From NCBI GenBank assembly GCA_024278645.1, contig JAJRST010000374.1:1-14093 (forward strand): a stretch of 14,093 nucleotides of DNA. Reading direction: 5' to 3'. The notes under the pieces were generated by a model, which saw only the letters and a program-made list of their open reading frames with translations, ran no database searches and had not been told where the DNA came from. Shown piece by piece: positions 7,456 to 14,009 of this stretch. This stretch comes from a bacterium. GTDB lineage: Bacteria; Zhuqueibacterota; Zhuqueibacteria; Residuimicrobiales; Krinioviventaceae. Positions within the stretch are counted from its first letter, which is position 1. Every line of letters begins with the position of its first letter. A program made the translations under genes and the position numbers.

Positions 7456-8184
7456 ATGCGCAATATAAAATTAACCATTGAATATGACGGCACGGATTTT
7501 TGCGGATGGCAGATACAAGTGGACGATCGCACAGTCCAGGCCGAAGTTGAGCGTTCTTTGTCCATGCTTACGGATTCCAAAGTCAGGCTGGCGGCCGCGG
7601 GCCGCACGGACTCCGGCGTGCACGCGCTCGCCCAGGTGGCAAGTTTTAAAACCGAAAGCAACCTACCGCTGGACGTATTTGTACGCGGCGGCAATTCTCG
7701 TCTTCCTCGCGATGTGCGAATTGTGAGCGCGGAAGAGGCGCCCGCCGGGTTCAGCGCGCGCTATTCGGCAAAAAGTCGTCTGTATCGTTACGTCGTCGCT
7801 AAAAAGCAAAAGGCCATTGGCCGCCAATATGCATGGTATTATTGGAATCCCTTGGATGTTCGCAAAATGAACGACGCATGCGCCGCCATTCTCGGCGTCC
7901 GGGATTTTCAAAGCTTCTGCCAGGCCAAAGCGGATGTCGATCATTATTTGTGCGACGTAAGATATGCCTTTTGGCGCGAAACCAAGGACGATCTTGTCTT
8001 CGAAATCCGCGCCAACCGCTTTTTGCACAATATGGTGAGGATTCTGGTCGGCACAATGGTCGAGATCGGCGACAACACGCTGCGTTCATCGTCCATGCCG
8101 CGCATTCTCGCCGCAAAGGATCGCAGCGCCGCCGGCGCCACGGCCCCGGCGCATGGACTGTTCCTGCTCGATGTTGAATACTGA
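7456..8184 (+). CDS. truA: tRNA pseudouridine(38-40) synthase TruA
   Basis: TruA converts uridines 38-40 of the tRNA anticodon stem to pseudouridine. The 242-residue protein starts with the typical RNIKLTIEYDGTDFCGWQ and carries the catalytic Asp52 in GRTDSGVHA. The later conserved segment FLHNMVRILVGTMVEIG, characteristic of the family C-terminal half, is present around residues 190-206. The length is normal. I chose ATG 7456 over the in-frame TTG at 7447 because family members begin at this methionine. No clear Shine-Dalgarno sequence precedes it, which suggests translation coupled to ecfT, whose stop lies 15 nt upstream. The next gene follows after a short gap of 34 nt. Confidence 0.96.
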   Translation: MRNIKLTIEYDGTDFCGWQIQVDDRTVQAEVERSLSMLTDSKVRLAAAGRTDSGVHALAQVASFKTESNLPLDVFVRGGNSRLPRDVRIVSAEEAPAGFSARYSAKSRLYRYVVAKKQKAIGRQYAWYYWNPLDVRKMNDACAAILGVRDFQSFCQAKADVDHYLCDVRYAFWRETKDDLVFEIRANRFLHNMVRILVGTMVEIGDNTLRSSSMPRILAAKDRSAAGATAPAHGLFLLDVEY

Positions 8185-8218
8185 TGACCACGGCGCGTTA
8201 ATTTTGAGAGGGATGAAC

Positions 8219-8869
8219 ATGAAGTTTTTTATCGATTCCGCAAATGTTGACGAGATAAAACAGGCTGTCGCGCTTGGCGTTTGCGACGGCGTCACCACCA
8301 ATCCAACCCTGCTGGCAAAGGAAAAGGGGTCGGCCCCGGATATTTTTAAATCGATCTGTAAAATCGTCGACGGCCCCGTGAATGCGGAAACCATCAGCCT
8401 GGACACCACCGGCATCATCCAGGAAGGTCGCAGCCTGGCCGCCATTCACCCCAATATTGTCGTCAAAATCCCGTGCACAAAAGAGGGCCTGCTGGCCGTG
8501 AAACAACTGGAGAGCCAGGGCATAAAGACGAATGTGACGCTGATATTCAGCCCGATGCAGGCGCTGTTGGCCGCCAAAGCCGGCGCAACCTTTGTCTGCC
8601 CATTTGTCGGCCGCGTTGATGACGCCGGACAGGACGGCATGGAGCTGATCGAGCAAATTTTGATCATTTTTGAAAATTTCGGCATCAACAGCGAAGTTAT
8701 TGTCGCCAGCATCCTGGGCGTGCAGCACGTTTTGAGGTCGGCGCTTATTGGCGCGCACATCGCCACCATTCCTTACCCTGTCGTCGAAAAGCTGGTGCGC
8801 CATCCGCTTACGGATGCCGGCGTCGCAAACTTTTTAAAAGATTGGAAAAAAGTAAAGGAGCGTTCATAA
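8219..8869 (+). CDS. Transaldolase / fructose-6-phosphate aldolase family protein (TalC/FSA type)
   Basis: This 216-residue protein belongs to the small TalC/MipB/FSA class of class I aldolases, which form a Schiff base and either transfer a dihydroxyacetone unit (transaldolase, pentose phosphate pathway) or split fructose 6-phosphate. The N-terminus MKFFIDSANVDEIK and the GVTTNPTLLAKE segment are typical, and the Schiff-base lysine is K83 in VVKIPCT. Other family signatures are NVTLIFSPMQALLAAKAGA and FVGRVDDAG. I chose ATG 8219, not ATG 8213 or the longer frame, because GAGAGGG at 8206-8212 then lies 6 nt upstream and the family starts there. Whether it is a transaldolase or a fructose-6-phosphate aldolase cannot be decided by eye; TalC-like wording of the N-terminus favours transaldolase. 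It sits in a run of housekeeping genes with htrA 15 nt downstream. Confidence 0.93.
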   Translation: MKFFIDSANVDEIKQAVALGVCDGVTTNPTLLAKEKGSAPDIFKSICKIVDGPVNAETISLDTTGIIQEGRSLAAIHPNIVVKIPCTKEGLLAVKQLESQGIKTNVTLIFSPMQALLAAKAGATFVCPFVGRVDDAGQDGMELIEQILIIFENFGINSEVIVASILGVQHVLRSALIGAHIATIPYPVVEKLVRHPLTDAGVANFLKDWKKVKERS

Positions 8870-8884
8870 CGTGGGAGCAATGCC

Positions 8885-10051
8885 ATGAAAGTTACCGGCA
8901 AACTGCTTTTGGGCTTTTTCATCGGCCTGACAACGTCAGTTTTTCTTTTTTTCCTTTTGCTCGGGCGAACGAGCGACGCACGCGCCGCGCTGCTTCTAGC
9001 CCCCAACGTTCTGGCGGCGTCGGGCGAGGATATCGCGGCCTCCAGACACAACGCTATAACGCGAGCGGTGGCCAAGGCCAGTCCCGCCGTGGTCAGCATC
9101 AACGTCACCGAGGTGCAGGAGTTTTATCGCGTCAACCCTTGGGCGAACGATCCCTTTTGGAGTCATTTTTTTCCGCGATACGATAAAATCCAGCGTGAAG
9201 TAAAAGCGCTTGGCTCCGGCTTTCTCTTTTCGCCGAAAGGATATATTTTAACCAACCAGCACGTCATCGACAGCGCCGACAAGATCATGGTCACCCTCCC
9301 CGGCGGCGACCAATACGAGGCTCAGGTTGTCGGCCAGGATTATAAAACCGATATCGCCGTCCTGAAAATAGAGGGCAAGAATTTTCCCAGCATCGAATTC
9401 GGCGATTCCGATGATGTGATCATTGGCGAATGGGCCATCGCCCTCGGCAATCCCTTTGGCTTGTTCGACATCTCGGCGGAGCCCACGGTGACCGTCGGCG
9501 TCATCAGCGCCGTGGATCAGGATTTCGGACAACGCGACAATGAGCGGGTTTATGAAGATATGATTCAAACCGACGCCGCCATCAACTCCGGCAACAGCGG
9601 CGGCCCGCTGGTGAACAGCAATGGCCGTGTGATCGGCATCAACTCTTTTATTTATTCCGGAAGCTCAAATATAGGCGCCAGCATTGGGCTTGGCTTTGCC
9701 ATTCCCATCAATCGCGTCAAGAGCGTTGCCGATGACATCCTCAAGCACGGCGCCGTTCAACGCAACATCTGGCAGAGCCTACAAGTCAACGACGTGACGC
9801 CGTATATCGCCTATTACCTGGATATGCCGCGGGCGACCTGCGTCATTGTATCGGACGTCGACCGCAACAGCCCCTGGGATAAAGCCGGGCTGGAGCCTGA
9901 GGACGTTATGTTGGAAATCGACGGAACAACCATCCAAAGCACCAAGGATGTCGAAAAGATAAAGAAAAAATTGCGGCTGAAAAAGGGCGACGCGTTGCGC
10001 CTGAAAGTGTATCGCAATCATCGCATCTATTCGGCCGAAGTGAAAGTATAG
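8885..10051 (+). CDS. Membrane-anchored HtrA/Deg-type serine protease with one PDZ domain
   Basis: The 388-residue protein is a Do-like serine endopeptidase of envelope quality control. Residues about 7-27 form an uncleaved-looking signal anchor, which would place the body in the periplasm. The trypsin-like domain carries a full catalytic triad: H126 in LTNQHVID, D156 in KTDIAVLKIE and S238 in NSGNSGGPLV. A single PDZ domain occupies about 296-388, with MPRATCVIVSDVDRNSPWDKAG as its ligand-binding region (split here as residues 314-335). One PDZ and a membrane anchor resemble DegS more than DegP, though the role cannot be assigned further. The start at 8885 has GGGAG 7 nt upstream. The stop is TAG at 10049-10051 and overlaps the A of the AGGA ahead of the original purB start, so purB is closely coupled. 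Confidence 0.95.
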   Translation: MKVTGKLLLGFFIGLTTSVFLFFLLLGRTSDARAALLLAPNVLAASGEDIAASRHNAITRAVAKASPAVVSINVTEVQEFYRVNPWANDPFWSHFFPRYDKIQREVKALGSGFLFSPKGYILTNQHVIDSADKIMVTLPGGDQYEAQVVGQDYKTDIAVLKIEGKNFPSIEFGDSDDVIIGEWAIALGNPFGLFDISAEPTVTVGVISAVDQDFGQRDNERVYEDMIQTDAAINSGNSGGPLVNSNGRVIGINSFIYSGSSNIGASIGLGFAIPINRVKSVADDILKHGAVQRNIWQSLQVNDVTPYIAYYLDMPRATCVIVSDVDRNSPWDKAGLEPEDVMLEIDGTTIQSTKDVEKIKKKLRLKKGDALRLKVYRNHRIYSAEVKV

Positions 10052-10073
10052 GATCGATTTCATGATTGAATGA
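10050..10073 (+). other. Original purB start with SD, ATG and in-frame TGA at codon 4
   Basis: AGGA at 10050-10053 lies 8 nt ahead of ATG 10062. The frame then reads Met-Ile-Glu-TGA (10071-10073), followed without shift by Tyr-Thr-Arg-Pro-Gln-Met-Gly-Ala-Ile-Trp. PurB proteins typically begin MIERY(T/S)RPEM, so TGA stands where CGA for Arg is expected, a single C-to-T change. The result as read is a three-codon mini-ORF whose stop is 15 nt before the next in-frame ATG at 10089. Confidence 0.85.
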
Positions 10074-10088
10074 TATACACGACCGCAA

Positions 10089-11357
10089 ATGGGCGCCATC
10101 TGGAGCGATGAGAATAAATATCGTACATGGCTGAAGGTCGAACTTGCCGCATGTGAAGCGCACGCCGAGCTGGGGCGCATCCCCCGTAATGCCTTGGCGG
10201 TTATTCAGGAAAAGGCCGACTTTGACGCGGGCCGCATTTTAGAGATCGAAGCCACGGTCAAACATGATGTGATTGCATTTCTGACCAATGTCGCCGAATA
10301 TGTCGGCCCCGAGTCGCGCTTTATTCATCTGGGCATGACCTCCTCGGATTTGCTGGATACGGCGCTTGCCTGCCAGATGAAGGAAGCGTCCGCCATTATC
10401 ACCGAAGACCTGCAGGCGCTGGTCGCCGTGTTGCGCAAGCAGGCGCTGGTTTACAAGAATACGGTATGCATCGGCCGCAGCCACGGCATTCATGCCGAGC
10501 CGACGACGTTTGGCTTGAAAATGGCGCTGTGGTACGATGAAATGCAGCGAAATTTGCTCCGCTTTGAACGCGCCGCCTCATCCGTGGCGCGTGGGATGGT
10601 TTCGGGCGCTGTCGGCACTTTTGCTTTTGTCGACCCGAAAGTGCAGGATATCGTCTGCGAAAAGCTGGGCCTCGCTTCGACGCCCATTTCCACCCAGGTG
10701 ATTCAACGCGATGTTCACGCCGATTTTATGAACGCCCTGGCGCTTATCGGGGCCACGATCGAGAAAATTGCCGTGGAGATTCGCCATCTGCAGCGCACCG
10801 AGGTGATGGAAGCGGAAGAGCCTTTTACAAAAGGTCAAAAGGGTTCCTCGGCCATGCCGCACAAGCGCAATCCCATTGCCAGCGAAAATTTGACCGGCGT
10901 GGCTCGTTTGCTGCGGGCGAACGCCATGGCGGCGTTGGATAACGTGGCCCTGTGGCACGAGCGCGATATCAGTCACTCTTCCGTGGAACGCGTCATCCTG
11001 CCCGACAGCACTATTTTGGTTGACTATGCCCTGGCGCGGCTGACGCGGGTTCTGAAAGACCTGGTCGTCTACCCGGAAAACATGCGTAAAAACTTGTGGC
11101 TGACGCGGGGACTGATTTTTTCGCAAGCCGTTTTGCTGGCGCTGACCGAGAACGGCATGACGCGTGAGCGAGCCTATCGCCTCGTCCAGGACAGCGCCAT
11201 GCAATGTTGGCAAAACGGCGAGGATTTTCGAGACATTATTAAAAAAGACGCCCAGGTTAACAAGGTGCTGAGCAAACAACAAATAGACGACTGCTTTGAT
11301 GAAAATCGGGCGGTGCGAAACGTTGATCATATTTTTCATAAATTGGGTTTGGGTTAG
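10089..11357 (+). CDS. purB: Adenylosuccinate lyase PurB, N-terminus interrupted by a TGA
   Basis: PurB performs two beta-eliminations of fumarate in purine synthesis: SAICAR to AICAR, and adenylosuccinate to AMP. The open frame gives 422 residues with the fumarase/aspartase superfamily regions intact: TSSDLLDTA (84-92), GRSHGIHAEPTTFG (129-142) and the mobile-loop signature SSAMPHKRNP (253-262). Homology continues upstream through codons for YTRPQ to ATG 10062, where an SD sequence exists, but codon 4 there is TGA. Starting at 10089 removes nine residues, including the Arg-Tyr pair that in this family contacts the substrate phosphate region, and no SD precedes 10089. The protein may thus be inactive, made by reinitiation, or the TGA may be a sequence error. 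The rest of the gene shows no other damage. The PurC-like gene follows 42 nt downstream. Confidence 0.9.
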   Translation: MGAIWSDENKYRTWLKVELAACEAHAELGRIPRNALAVIQEKADFDAGRILEIEATVKHDVIAFLTNVAEYVGPESRFIHLGMTSSDLLDTALACQMKEASAIITEDLQALVAVLRKQALVYKNTVCIGRSHGIHAEPTTFGLKMALWYDEMQRNLLRFERAASSVARGMVSGAVGTFAFVDPKVQDIVCEKLGLASTPISTQVIQRDVHADFMNALALIGATIEKIAVEIRHLQRTEVMEAEEPFTKGQKGSSAMPHKRNPIASENLTGVARLLRANAMAALDNVALWHERDISHSSVERVILPDSTILVDYALARLTRVLKDLVVYPENMRKNLWLTRGLIFSQAVLLALTENGMTRERAYRLVQDSAMQCWQNGEDFRDIIKKDAQVNKVLSKQQIDDCFDENRAVRNVDHIFHKLGLG

Positions 11358-11399
11358 AATCATCTTTCCTCATGTTGAAAATATTTGAAAGGAGAGAAC

Positions 11400-12065
11400 G
11401 TGAAAAAGAAAATATTTGAAGACGGCAATCGTATTTTGTTCCAGACGGACAAGGAAGAAGAACTGTTGGTAAAGTTCACGGACGACATCGTCGACGCCAA
11501 AGGCAAAGTAAAAGGAAACGCCAAAGGCAAAGGCGTTGTCAACGCTCGTATCGCAGCGCACATATATAAAGTTCTTGCCAGCTACCATTTGCCGGTGCGA
11601 TTCAGAAGCCAAAAGTCGGACAGAGAGCTGATCGTTAAAAATGCCGATTTGTTTCCTTTTTACGCCAGGGTGACGAATGTTGAAAAAGAAGGCGAGCCGT
11701 CGACGCCGCACATCGACTTTATACTGATCGAAGAAGACGGCGAAAAAACGGTTGATCTCAAACAGTTGACTTCTGCCGGCGTCGTCTCCAAGGAGCAGTT
11801 CAATGAAATTCGGCATTATGTTCTCAAAATGAATGTTATATTGAAGGACTTTTACAAACGACGCGGCCTGGAGTTGCTCGCTTTTACAGCTCAATTCGGT
11901 ATACTGCCCAATGATAAAATCGGACTGTGCAGCGAATTGACATTGGACACATGCGATATAAAGGAAGCCGGCTCCCGAACAAAGTTTACAACATCTTATA
12001 TCATTTCTCATATCGACGACGCCGCCGAATTGTACGAGCGAGCGTTAAACGCCATATTGTATTAA
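11400..12065 (+). CDS. Divergent SAICAR synthetase (PurC)-like protein, probable non-canonical function
   Basis: This 221-residue protein aligns by eye along the whole of SAICAR synthetase, the enzyme that joins aspartate to CAIR just before the PurB step. Preserved parts are the KGKGVVNARIAAHIYKVL segment (like KGxxNNxIxxxIFxxL) and the C-terminal run LKDFYKRRGLELLAFTAQFG then SELTLDTCDI (like LVDFKLEFG and DEISPDTCR). Key motifs are changed: the GKAK nucleotide loop reads EDGNRI, the VVRN-xxAGS motif reads ARVTN with the following segment missing, the DPxITEDH loop is not evident, and the Asp in LVDFK and in DEIS are Ala and Ser. I therefore see a PurC-fold protein that is unlikely to keep normal catalysis. 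GTG 11400 is chosen over TTG 11385 because GGAGAG lies directly upstream. Neighbouring purB supports a purine link. Confidence 0.72.
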   Translation: MKKKIFEDGNRILFQTDKEEELLVKFTDDIVDAKGKVKGNAKGKGVVNARIAAHIYKVLASYHLPVRFRSQKSDRELIVKNADLFPFYARVTNVEKEGEPSTPHIDFILIEEDGEKTVDLKQLTSAGVVSKEQFNEIRHYVLKMNVILKDFYKRRGLELLAFTAQFGILPNDKIGLCSELTLDTCDIKEAGSRTKFTTSYIISHIDDAAELYERALNAILY

Positions 12066-12080
12066 CCGGGAAGATAAACC

Positions 12081-12734
12081 ATGAACAGGGAAGGCCTCTC
12101 AACCGTACTGGTCCTGGCTGTTTTTGCCGTTTTAATGGCGTGGCTGGGGCTGCGTTTCAATTTCAAGTCGTTGTTGATCATCAGCGGCCTCGGCTTTGTG
12201 CTGTCTCTGTTTTCCATCTACTTTTTCAGAGATCCGTTGCGCACGCCGCAGGCAGACCCTCTTGTCGTCGTTTCACCTTGTGACGGCAAGGTTATTGAGG
12301 TTGAAAGAACAATGGAGCAGGAGTTCATTCAGGGCGAGGCGATGAAAATTTCCATTTTCATGTCCGTTTTTAACGTCCATGTTAATTATGTCCCTTATGC
12401 CGGGACGGTCGAATTTATGCGCTACCATCGCGGAAAATATTATCGCGCCGATCTCCCCGAGGCGTCCACGCATAACGTCAATATTTTGACCGGCCTGGAA
12501 ACCGAGCATGGCAAGATAGCTTTTAAACAAGCCACCGGCATGGTGGCCCGCCGTTTGGTCAATCATTTACGCCTGGGCGACACGGTAAAAACCGGGCAAA
12601 AGTTCGGCATTATCAAGTTCGGATCACGAATGGAAGTTTATCTTCCACTGAATGTTAATGTTAAGGTTAAAATAGGAGATCACGTCCGTGCAGGCGAGAG
12701 CATCATCGCGACATTTGAGAAACATTCCCAATAG
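12081..12734 (+). CDS. psd: Phosphatidylserine decarboxylase, short (archaeal-type) form
   Basis: Psd decarboxylates phosphatidylserine to phosphatidylethanolamine at the inner membrane. The 217-residue proenzyme has an N-terminal hydrophobic region with two possible helices (about 8-22 and 29-48), then the catalytic domain with SPCDGKVIEV (65-74) and SIFMSVFNVHVNYVP (91-105). The self-cleavage site is KFGSRMEVYLP: G181-S182 should split to give an alpha chain with a pyruvoyl group made from S182. The length matches the short Psd-A class. GGGAAG is 7 nt ahead of the ATG, and the gap to the PurC-like gene is 15 nt. The end overlaps the likely start of pssA, the previous enzyme in the pathway, so the two are probably translated together. 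Confidence 0.95.
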   Translation: MNREGLSTVLVLAVFAVLMAWLGLRFNFKSLLIISGLGFVLSLFSIYFFRDPLRTPQADPLVVVSPCDGKVIEVERTMEQEFIQGEAMKISIFMSVFNVHVNYVPYAGTVEFMRYHRGKYYRADLPEASTHNVNILTGLETEHGKIAFKQATGMVARRLVNHLRLGDTVKTGQKFGIIKFGSRMEVYLPLNVNVKVKIGDHVRAGESIIATFEKHSQ

Positions 12735-13506
12735 GCAATTTATTACAGTGCCTAATTTATTCACGACGATTAACCTTTTTTGTGGTTTCCTTGCTATAGC
12801 CATGATCATCTCCGGGAAATACGTCAATGCCGCCTGGGTCATCTTTATGGCCGGCGTGTTCGACGCATTTGACGGAAGAATTGCCAGGGCCTCCGGCACA
12901 ACATCGGATTTCGGCGTGCAGATGGACTCGCTGGCCGACGTCGTTTCATCCGGCGTCGCTCCGTCCATCCTGGTCTACGAGTTTTACCTGAAAAACCTGG
13001 GCGGCCACCCGGCGTTGGGGCTGATGGTCAGTTTCTTGCCCCTTCTGTTCGCTACTTTTCGGCTCGCCCGCTTTAACGTCATGACCATGAACGAAGGACA
13101 CAAACCCTATTACCTGGGGTTGCCGGCGCCATCCGCCGCGACAACGCTGGCAAGCATCGTCATTCTTTACGGCCACACAAACTGGGCGCCGCTGCTTCGC
13201 TTGATCCTGATCATGACGCCTTTGGCTTCTCTGGCCATGGCCAGCCAGTTGCATTATGAAGGTTTTCCACGCTTCACCATTAAAAGCGGGGCCGGAAACC
13301 GCATCAAGTTGATCATCTTTTTTATCGCTTTGCTCAACATGTTTGTTTTTCCGGAGTTTACGCTTTTTGCCTTCATGATGATCTACTTTGCCTCCGGCCC
13401 GACAAAGTTTGTCGTCCAGCTTTTTTCGGGCGCCGGCGGGTCTGTCGATGCAGCTGTGCTTGATGAAAACATCGTCATTGAACCCCCAGCAGAAGAGCCT
13501 GCTTGA
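12688..13506 (+). CDS. pssA: CDP-diacylglycerol--serine O-phosphatidyltransferase PssA
   Basis: PssA makes phosphatidylserine from CDP-diacylglycerol and serine in the membrane, the substrate for the Psd encoded just upstream. The protein (272 residues from GTG 12688) shows the full CDP-alcohol phosphatidyltransferase motif DGxxARx8GxxxDxxxD at D62, G63, A66, R67, G76, D80 and D84. NLFTTINLFCGFLAI (24-38) starts the first helix, with several more hydrophobic helices to about residue 250 and an acidic tail. The GTG start has AGGAG (12674-12678) 9 nt upstream and gives a 47-nt overlap with psd. TTG 12715 is an alternative nearer to the family's usual start (RNIPNRQFITVPNLF) but has a poorly spaced SD. 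The gene ends the long plus-strand operon before the tatA promoter. Confidence 0.94.
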   Translation: MQARASSRHLRNIPNRQFITVPNLFTTINLFCGFLAIAMIISGKYVNAAWVIFMAGVFDAFDGRIARASGTTSDFGVQMDSLADVVSSGVAPSILVYEFYLKNLGGHPALGLMVSFLPLLFATFRLARFNVMTMNEGHKPYYLGLPAPSAATTLASIVILYGHTNWAPLLRLILIMTPLASLAMASQLHYEGFPRFTIKSGAGNRIKLIIFFIALLNMFVFPEFTLFAFMMIYFASGPTKFVVQLFSGAGGSVDAAVLDENIVIEPPAEEPA

Positions 13507-13546
13507 ATCTTCCCCCGGCCTCTGTGCAATGATGGAAACATAATAC

Positions 13547-13575
13547 TTGCAATTCTGTAAAATCTGCAATATATT
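13547..13575 (+). promoter_or_regulatory. Putative sigma70-type promoter of the tatA pair
   Basis: TTGCAA (13547-13552) and TATATT (13570-13575) are 17 nt apart, a good sigma70-type match in an AT-rich gap of 111 nt. Transcription would start near 13582, about 36 nt before tatA. The hexamer TGCAAT occurs three times here (13525, 13548, 13565), two copies overlapping the -35 and -10 boxes, which could form an operator. No terminator for the upstream pssA gene is evident. Confidence 0.5.
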
Positions 13576-13617
13576 TACAAGTTATATTTTTAATGATTTT
13601 GAAAAGGAGGTTTGATT

Positions 13618-13788
13618 ATGTTTCCCGCAATGGGCATGCCCGAAATGCTCGTCATTATGGTCGTGATTTTGCTTCTGTTCGGAGCAAAACGACTGCCGGA
13701 ACTTGCCCGTGGCCTTGGCAAAAGCATTCGCGAATTCAAAAAGGCTGCCGAGGACGTCAAACGCGAAATCGACATATCAGACGATTAA
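13618..13788 (+). CDS. tatA: Sec-independent translocase protein TatA/TatE, first copy
   Basis: TatA forms the protein-conducting part of the twin-arginine translocase, which exports folded proteins. This 56-residue protein has a very short N-terminus with Glu9 (MFPAMGMPEM), one transmembrane helix (about 10-22), the FGAKRLPELARGLGKSIREF hinge and amphipathic helix (21-40), and a short acidic tail. AAGGAGG (13604-13610) lies 7 nt ahead of the ATG, an excellent ribosome binding site. It is shorter than typical TatA at the C-terminal tail but otherwise complete. A second tatA-like gene follows after 41 nt; tatC is not in the window. Confidence 0.94.
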   Translation: MFPAMGMPEMLVIMVVILLLFGAKRLPELARGLGKSIREFKKAAEDVKREIDISDD

Positions 13789-13816
13789 TTCATAAATTTA
13801 TATAATGTGATTAAAC

Positions 13817-13821
13817 GGAGG
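13817..13821 (+). promoter_or_regulatory. Ribosome binding site of the interrupted second tatA
   Basis: GGAGG sits 8 nt ahead of ATG 13830. It shows that the original start of the broken second tatA is retained, so the gene stop at codon 9 is not explained by a wrong start choice. Confidence 0.85.
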
Positions 13822-13829
13822 AACAGGAA

Positions 13830-14009
13830 ATGTTTGGTGGATTAGGCCCCCCGTAAATTATTATCATCTTTCTCGTCATCCTTCTTCTCTTTGGCGGCAA
13901 GAAATTGCCGGAACTCGCCAAAGGGTTGGGCAAGGGTATAAAAGAGTTTAAAAAAGCGCAAACAGAAGAAGAACCCGAAGAAAAGAAATCAAGCTCTTCG
14001 GAGAAATAA
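13830..14009 (+). pseudogene. tatA: Second TatA/TatE, interrupted by in-frame TAA at codon 9
   Basis: From ATG 13830 the frame reads MFGGLGPP, then TAA (13854-13856), then continues without shift as IIIIFLVILLLFGGKKLPEL and the amphipathic helix AKGLGKGIKEFKKA, ending in an acidic/serine tail and TAA at 14007. Restoring one codon would give a normal 59-residue TatA. The residue expected at the stop is Glu (GPPE is a common TatA/TatB N-terminal ending and the upstream copy has Glu9), so GAA to TAA, one G-to-T change, explains it. This polar residue is functionally important in Tat proteins. As read, only an 8-residue peptide is made, and no ATG, GTG or TTG restarts in frame before the membrane helix. 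It could be a nonsense mutation, a sequence error or a stop with readthrough. The intact paralogue upstream may cover the function. Confidence 0.85.

Noticed and set aside
10071..10110. A selenocysteine codon in purB
   Set aside because: The family has Arg, not Cys, at this position and I see no convincing SECIS-like hairpin directly after the TGA.
10578..11363. A 261-codon minus-strand open frame opposite purB
   Set aside because: The plus strand encodes a clear PurB with family motifs; the antisense translation resembles nothing known.
13801..13806. TATAAT between the two tatA genes as a separate promoter
   Set aside because: It matches a -10 box perfectly, but no -35-like hexamer lies at the right distance and the surrounding DNA is AT-rich, so I do not call it.
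10071..13856. A reassigned genetic code (TGA or TAA read as an amino acid)
   Set aside because: TAA, TGA and TAG all end genes at normal family lengths in this window, and the two odd stops are different codons standing for different residues (Arg and Glu).
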